This document shows, piece by piece, positions 61,546 to 64,000 of a DNA stretch of 64,000 nt. Origin of the DNA: Lacrimispora indolis DSM 755 (lineage in GTDB: Bacteria > Bacillota > Clostridia > Lachnospirales > Lachnospiraceae); contig NZ_AZUI01000001.1 in assembly GCF_000526995.1 (NCBI RefSeq), positions 5,994,001 to 6,058,000 of the forward strand, in the 5' to 3' direction. The notes below the pieces were generated by a model. It worked only from the letters and a program-made list of their open reading frames with translations, had not been told where the DNA came from and searched no databases. Made by a program: the position numbers and the translations under genes. Within the stretch, counting starts at the first letter, position 1, and every line of letters starts with the position of its first letter.

Positions 61546-61606
61546 GATTATAACCCTCCTGTAATCTATTCACTCCATTGTTCAAACTGACTCGTGTCCG
61601 GAAGTC

Positions 61607-62014
61607 TCATTCTGATTGTTCATCACAGGTATGGGACTGAATGTCCTTCTCTCCCGCAGCCGTTCTTTCCGGATGCTGTTCCCTATGGCAATGTCTGCAG
61701 CCGCAATGAGATGTGCGGTCATTGCAAAGGACATAATTACCGCCTTCCAGGTACAGCTTCTTTCCCGTCACAAGACACTCCGCTAATTTGACACGGGCAC
61801 TGTTATAGATTGCCTGTGCCGTTGTTCTGGCAACCCCCATCCGCCCGGCGCATTCTTCCTGTGTCAGCCCTTCCAGATCGATAAGTCTGATTGCCTCAAA
61901 TTCATCAATAGCCATGCTGATTGCCTGTTCACTTAATTCCGGAGTATCCAGCGGACCGAAAACCTTGCTCTGAGGCATACAGCATACCCGCCTGCATTTG
62001 TGAGGTCTTGGCAT
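61607..62014 (-). CDS. DUF134 family DNA-binding protein
   Basis: The 135-residue protein has an N-terminal cysteine-containing MPRPHKCRRVCCMP, a helix-turn-helix-like core (DEFEAIRLIDLEGLTQEECAGRMGVARTTAQAIYNSARVKLAE region) and a C-terminal stretch with Cys and His (CGCRHCHREQH). DUF134 members are small regulators in anaerobes near NifX-like and MinD-like genes. Start at 62014 after AAAGGCGGTAACT. The palindromic region upstream makes autoregulation very likely. The Cys/His motifs suggest metal or redox sensing. Confidence 0.9.
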   Translation of the reverse strand: MPRPHKCRRVCCMPQSKVFGPLDTPELSEQAISMAIDEFEAIRLIDLEGLTQEECAGRMGVARTTAQAIYNSARVKLAECLVTGKKLYLEGGNYVLCNDRTSHCGCRHCHREQHPERTAAGEKDIQSHTCDEQSE

Positions 62015-62037
62015 ATAGTTACCGCCTTTCCAAGTCA

Positions 62038-62098
62038 ATTATATAAATGGCATATGCCATTTATATAATAATTATACTCTGTTTTTGGCATATGTCAA
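62038..62098 (-). promoter_or_regulatory. promoter and palindromic operators of the DUF134 gene
   Basis: TTGACA (plus 62093-62098) and TATAAT (62071-62076) on the minus strand have a 16-base spacer. Two palindromes with the core GGCATATG overlap it: a perfect 32-base one at 62038-62069 centred on GGCATATGCC just downstream of the -10, and TTGGCATATGTCAA at 62085-62098 over the -35. This is a repressor layout for the DUF134 protein. Confidence 0.75.
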
Positions 62099-62141
62099 TA
62101 ACCTAATTATAAACATCATCAGCATCTCCCAATGCCACCGT

Positions 62142-62199
62142 TGTTTGGCATGGCTGTTCTTTAAAAGGCATAGCTATACCACCGCCGAAACAACGTTTT
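62142..62199 (+). terminator. hairpin with a plus-strand U-run, role unclear
   Basis: CGTTGTTTGGC near 62143 pairs with GCCGAAACAACG near 62180, followed by TTTTTTT on the plus strand, with GGCAT-type sequence in the loop. Orientation suits a plus-strand terminator, but no plus-strand gene or clear promoter precedes it, so a small RNA or a relic is possible. Confidence 0.35.
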
Positions 62200-62238
62200 T
62201 TTATTTCCGTGTTCCGGCTGCCTAAATACACTTTACTG

Positions 62239-64000
62239 TTATCCTGCATTCATAATATTAACAATGCTCATTTTTTCGATCTTCTTAGTTGGTGAAATCA
62301 CCGCGATAAAGGTTGTTAGGATCGCGGCTAAAATGACAGCAGTCAAAACCACAAGCGGCGGCTGCCAAAGCTCTCCCCAATTGGATGTTATCAACATTCC
62401 GAAGAAGAAACGGTGTAAAATTAGTCCTAAAATTCCTCCCGTCAGGCTGCCGGATATAGCGTAAGCAGCAGCCTCAGCCGTTACCATTTTTTTAAGCTGT
62501 TTACCTGACATGCCCACTGCACGCATCATGCCATAGTTGCCAATACGACTGGAAACACTTGCGTTTACCGTGTTGATAATATTGATTAAGGCAACGAGTG
62601 CAATGACCATCAAAAATCCATATACAAATACTGCCATTGCGAGATAACTTGTGCGTACCTCGCTGTTATGTTGCTGAAAATCCAGCAGTTTCATTTCCGG
62701 TGTAATCAGACTTCTGACCTGACCGGAAATGTCCTGCTTAACCTGTATATCAATAATTTTATAACAATCTACCCCGGTTAAGGCTGTAAATGTGTTTTCT
62801 GAGCAAAGAATAATCCACTCGCCATTAGCTGAATCAAGGGGAACATCGGAAACAATACCGGCAACCTGTACCTCATGCAGCTTTCCGTTCATGTTCAGCG
62901 TAATCGTATCGCCAATCTGCCAATTAAATTCCTGTGAATACCCGTAATCAACCAATACACCGTTTCCGTTTTTAACATTTTCAATACTGCCGGTAATAAG
63001 CGAATCTTCTGCCCACGCAAATTGAGGCTCGTCATAGGAAACCAGTGTGGCCGTATTGGTATCCCGTTTGTCGCTTGCAGGAATGTCTGTGTAAAACATA
63101 CGTCCATAGATATTCTCTATATGAGGAAGTGCATTTATTTCTTCTTTGAGTGAACGTTTAAGCAGAACGGTATCCTGGGTTCCCTCGATGGATAAATCAG
63201 GCGCATAAGGCTTCAACGGATTTAACGCATGGTTCATAAAGGTAATTAAGATTGAAAAGCACAAGAACAGGACTATGCTGATTGCAAAAGAACCCGCAAT
63301 CAACACCATGCTCTTTTTATTGGAAAAAGCGTGGCGAACACCCATTGCGGTATCTACGTGAAGCATTCTTGTGTTTGACGCTCTGTTTATTTGCAAATTA
63401 TTGGTTTTATTGATATTGCCCGTTACAGCAGCTTGAGGAGATACCCTGGCGGCTTTTTTTGTGGGAGATTTTGAAGCAAGCAAAACAACCAGGAAGCCCA
63501 TTATAATTCCCGAAGCCATACCAATCCAGCTGATCTGGAACATTGGCATTTCAGGAAGATATTCCGAGTTCAGCCTGTTTAAAAAAAAGAGTGCTGTCCA
63601 CAATATAACACATCCGGCCAATAATCCGATAGGTATTCCTTTTATACAATACTGAAGTCCCTCAAGTCGGATATATCGTTTGATTTGCTTTTTGGTTGCT
63701 CCAAGACAGCGCAGCAATCCGAAAAATTGTGTCCTTTCCAAAATGCTCATGCTAAAGCTGCTGGCAATCATGAATGTACCTGTCATTGTCACAAGAATAA
63801 ATAAAATTGCAGCTGTAAGATAAACTTCTAACACAGTGGTGTCATTGCTCTGTCCCATTAGGCCAAGTAGCATGGCATTTGTGGAAACCTGTTTATCAGT
63901 CAGACCATATTCCGCTTTGATTTCCGAAAGCGCCTGATTGATATTTACACCGTTTTTGAATTGAATGTAATCATACTCTTGATATAGTTCAGACGGAAGC
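62239..64000 (-). CDS. FtsX-like ABC transporter permease (5' end outside the window)
   Basis: The frame is open from the stop at 62239 to the window edge, so the N-terminus is missing; at least 586 residues are visible. Two FtsX domains are seen: one around TMTGTFMIASSFSMSILERTQFFGLLRCLGATKKQ with following helices, and one near the C-terminus (VSSRIGNYGMMRAVGMSGKQLKKM), joined by a MacB-like extracytoplasmic segment and a membrane helix at SMVLIAGSFAISIVLFLC. This is the permease type of lipoprotein- or antimicrobial-peptide-related exporters (BceB/YhcA-like). Its ATPase gene would be to the right, outside the window. Confidence 0.85.
   Translation of the reverse strand, partial: LPSELYQEYDYIQFKNGVNINQALSEIKAEYGLTDKQVSTNAMLLGLMGQSNDTTVLEVYLTAAILFILVTMTGTFMIASSFSMSILERTQFFGLLRCLGATKKQIKRYIRLEGLQYCIKGIPIGLLAGCVILWTALFFLNRLNSEYLPEMPMFQISWIGMASGIIMGFLVVLLASKSPTKKAARVSPQAAVTGNINKTNNLQINRASNTRMLHVDTAMGVRHAFSNKKSMVLIAGSFAISIVLFLCFSILITFMNHALNPLKPYAPDLSIEGTQDTVLLKRSLKEEINALPHIENIYGRMFYTDIPASDKRDTNTATLVSYDEPQFAWAEDSLITGSIENVKNGNGVLVDYGYSQEFNWQIGDTITLNMNGKLHEVQVAGIVSDVPLDSANGEWIILCSENTFTALTGVDCYKIIDIQVKQDISGQVRSLITPEMKLLDFQQHNSEVRTSYLAMAVFVYGFLMVIALVALINIINTVNASVSSRIGNYGMMRAVGMSGKQLKKMVTAEAAAYAISGSLTGGILGLILHRFFFGMLITSNWGELWQPPLVVLTAVILAAILTTFIAVISPTKKIEKMSIVNIMNAG

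Noticed and set aside
1..64000. CRISPR arrays, rRNA or tRNA genes, intact transposases, prophage modules
   Set aside because: None was seen on either strand; the only repeated elements are the four dispersed copies and duplicated genes.

Overview
The window reads as a piece of a low-to-mid GC Firmicutes chromosome, most likely a gut-type Lachnospiraceae/Clostridium relative. The grounds are strong AGGAGG-type ribosome sites, TTGACA/TATAAT promoters, fructose-type PTS and Opp-type sugar import cassettes, YolD/Y-family polymerase cassettes and a DUF134/NifX pair. This assignment is inference from gene content. Almost every gene is on the minus strand; the only intact plus-strand gene is the PrpR-like regulator near 58.5-60.3 kb. 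No rRNA, tRNA, CRISPR array or intact insertion sequence was seen.

Layout, in minus-strand transcription order within each block. (1) 94-7761: a fructose-family PTS operon with a ManA-like isomerase, EIIB, EIIC, a class II aldolase, a BglG/MtlR-type PRD regulator, EIIA and a split transketolase. (2) 8284-14763: an IclR regulator, then a separately promoted operon of FAD oxidoreductase, permease, HyuA-type hydantoinase/oxoprolinase and an ImmA-like zinc peptidase. (3) 15176-28770: an oligopeptide-type ABC importer, two tandem GHL6-like putative glycosidases, a D-2-hydroxyacid dehydrogenase, a TIM-barrel isomerase, a GntR/FCD regulator, a broken transporter and a tartronate-semialdehyde reductase (GarR). 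Three GTATAC operators at about 53-bp spacing lie upstream. (4) 29485-33889: accessory genes (metallo-beta-lactamase fold, truncated immunity protein, VOC protein, P-loop kinase, Y-family polymerase plus YolD). (5) 34045-48685: a second importer operon with a GH39-like glycosidase, Asp/Glu racemase-like protein, second split transketolase, second GarR and second TIM-barrel isomerase, preceded by two tandem GntR/LacI-hybrid regulators. (6) 48869-50717: a phosphodiesterase followed by a gene graveyard (HxlR, amidohydrolase, YolD and polymerase remnants) and a structured repeat. (7) 50758-60315: a VOC protein, then a four-carbon acid-sugar operon (DUF1537 kinase, BNR sialidase-like protein, Fe-alcohol dehydrogenase, DHDPS-family aldolase, PdxA2, SLC13-type permease) divergent from a PrpR-N regulator that lacks the sigma54 GAFTGA loop. 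(8) 60588-64000: methyltransferase, NifX-like protein, DUF134 regulator under a striking palindromic operator, and an FtsX-type permease cut by the window edge.

Taken together, four catabolic operons appear to converge on three- and four-carbon sugar-acid intermediates (tartronate semialdehyde, hydroxypyruvate, glycerate, threonate/erythronate phosphates) and on transketolase. Two of them pair an Opp-type importer with putative glycosidases. A structured repeat, present in four copies at the 3' ends of minus-strand genes and twice next to decayed polymerase cassettes, is the most unusual non-coding signal.
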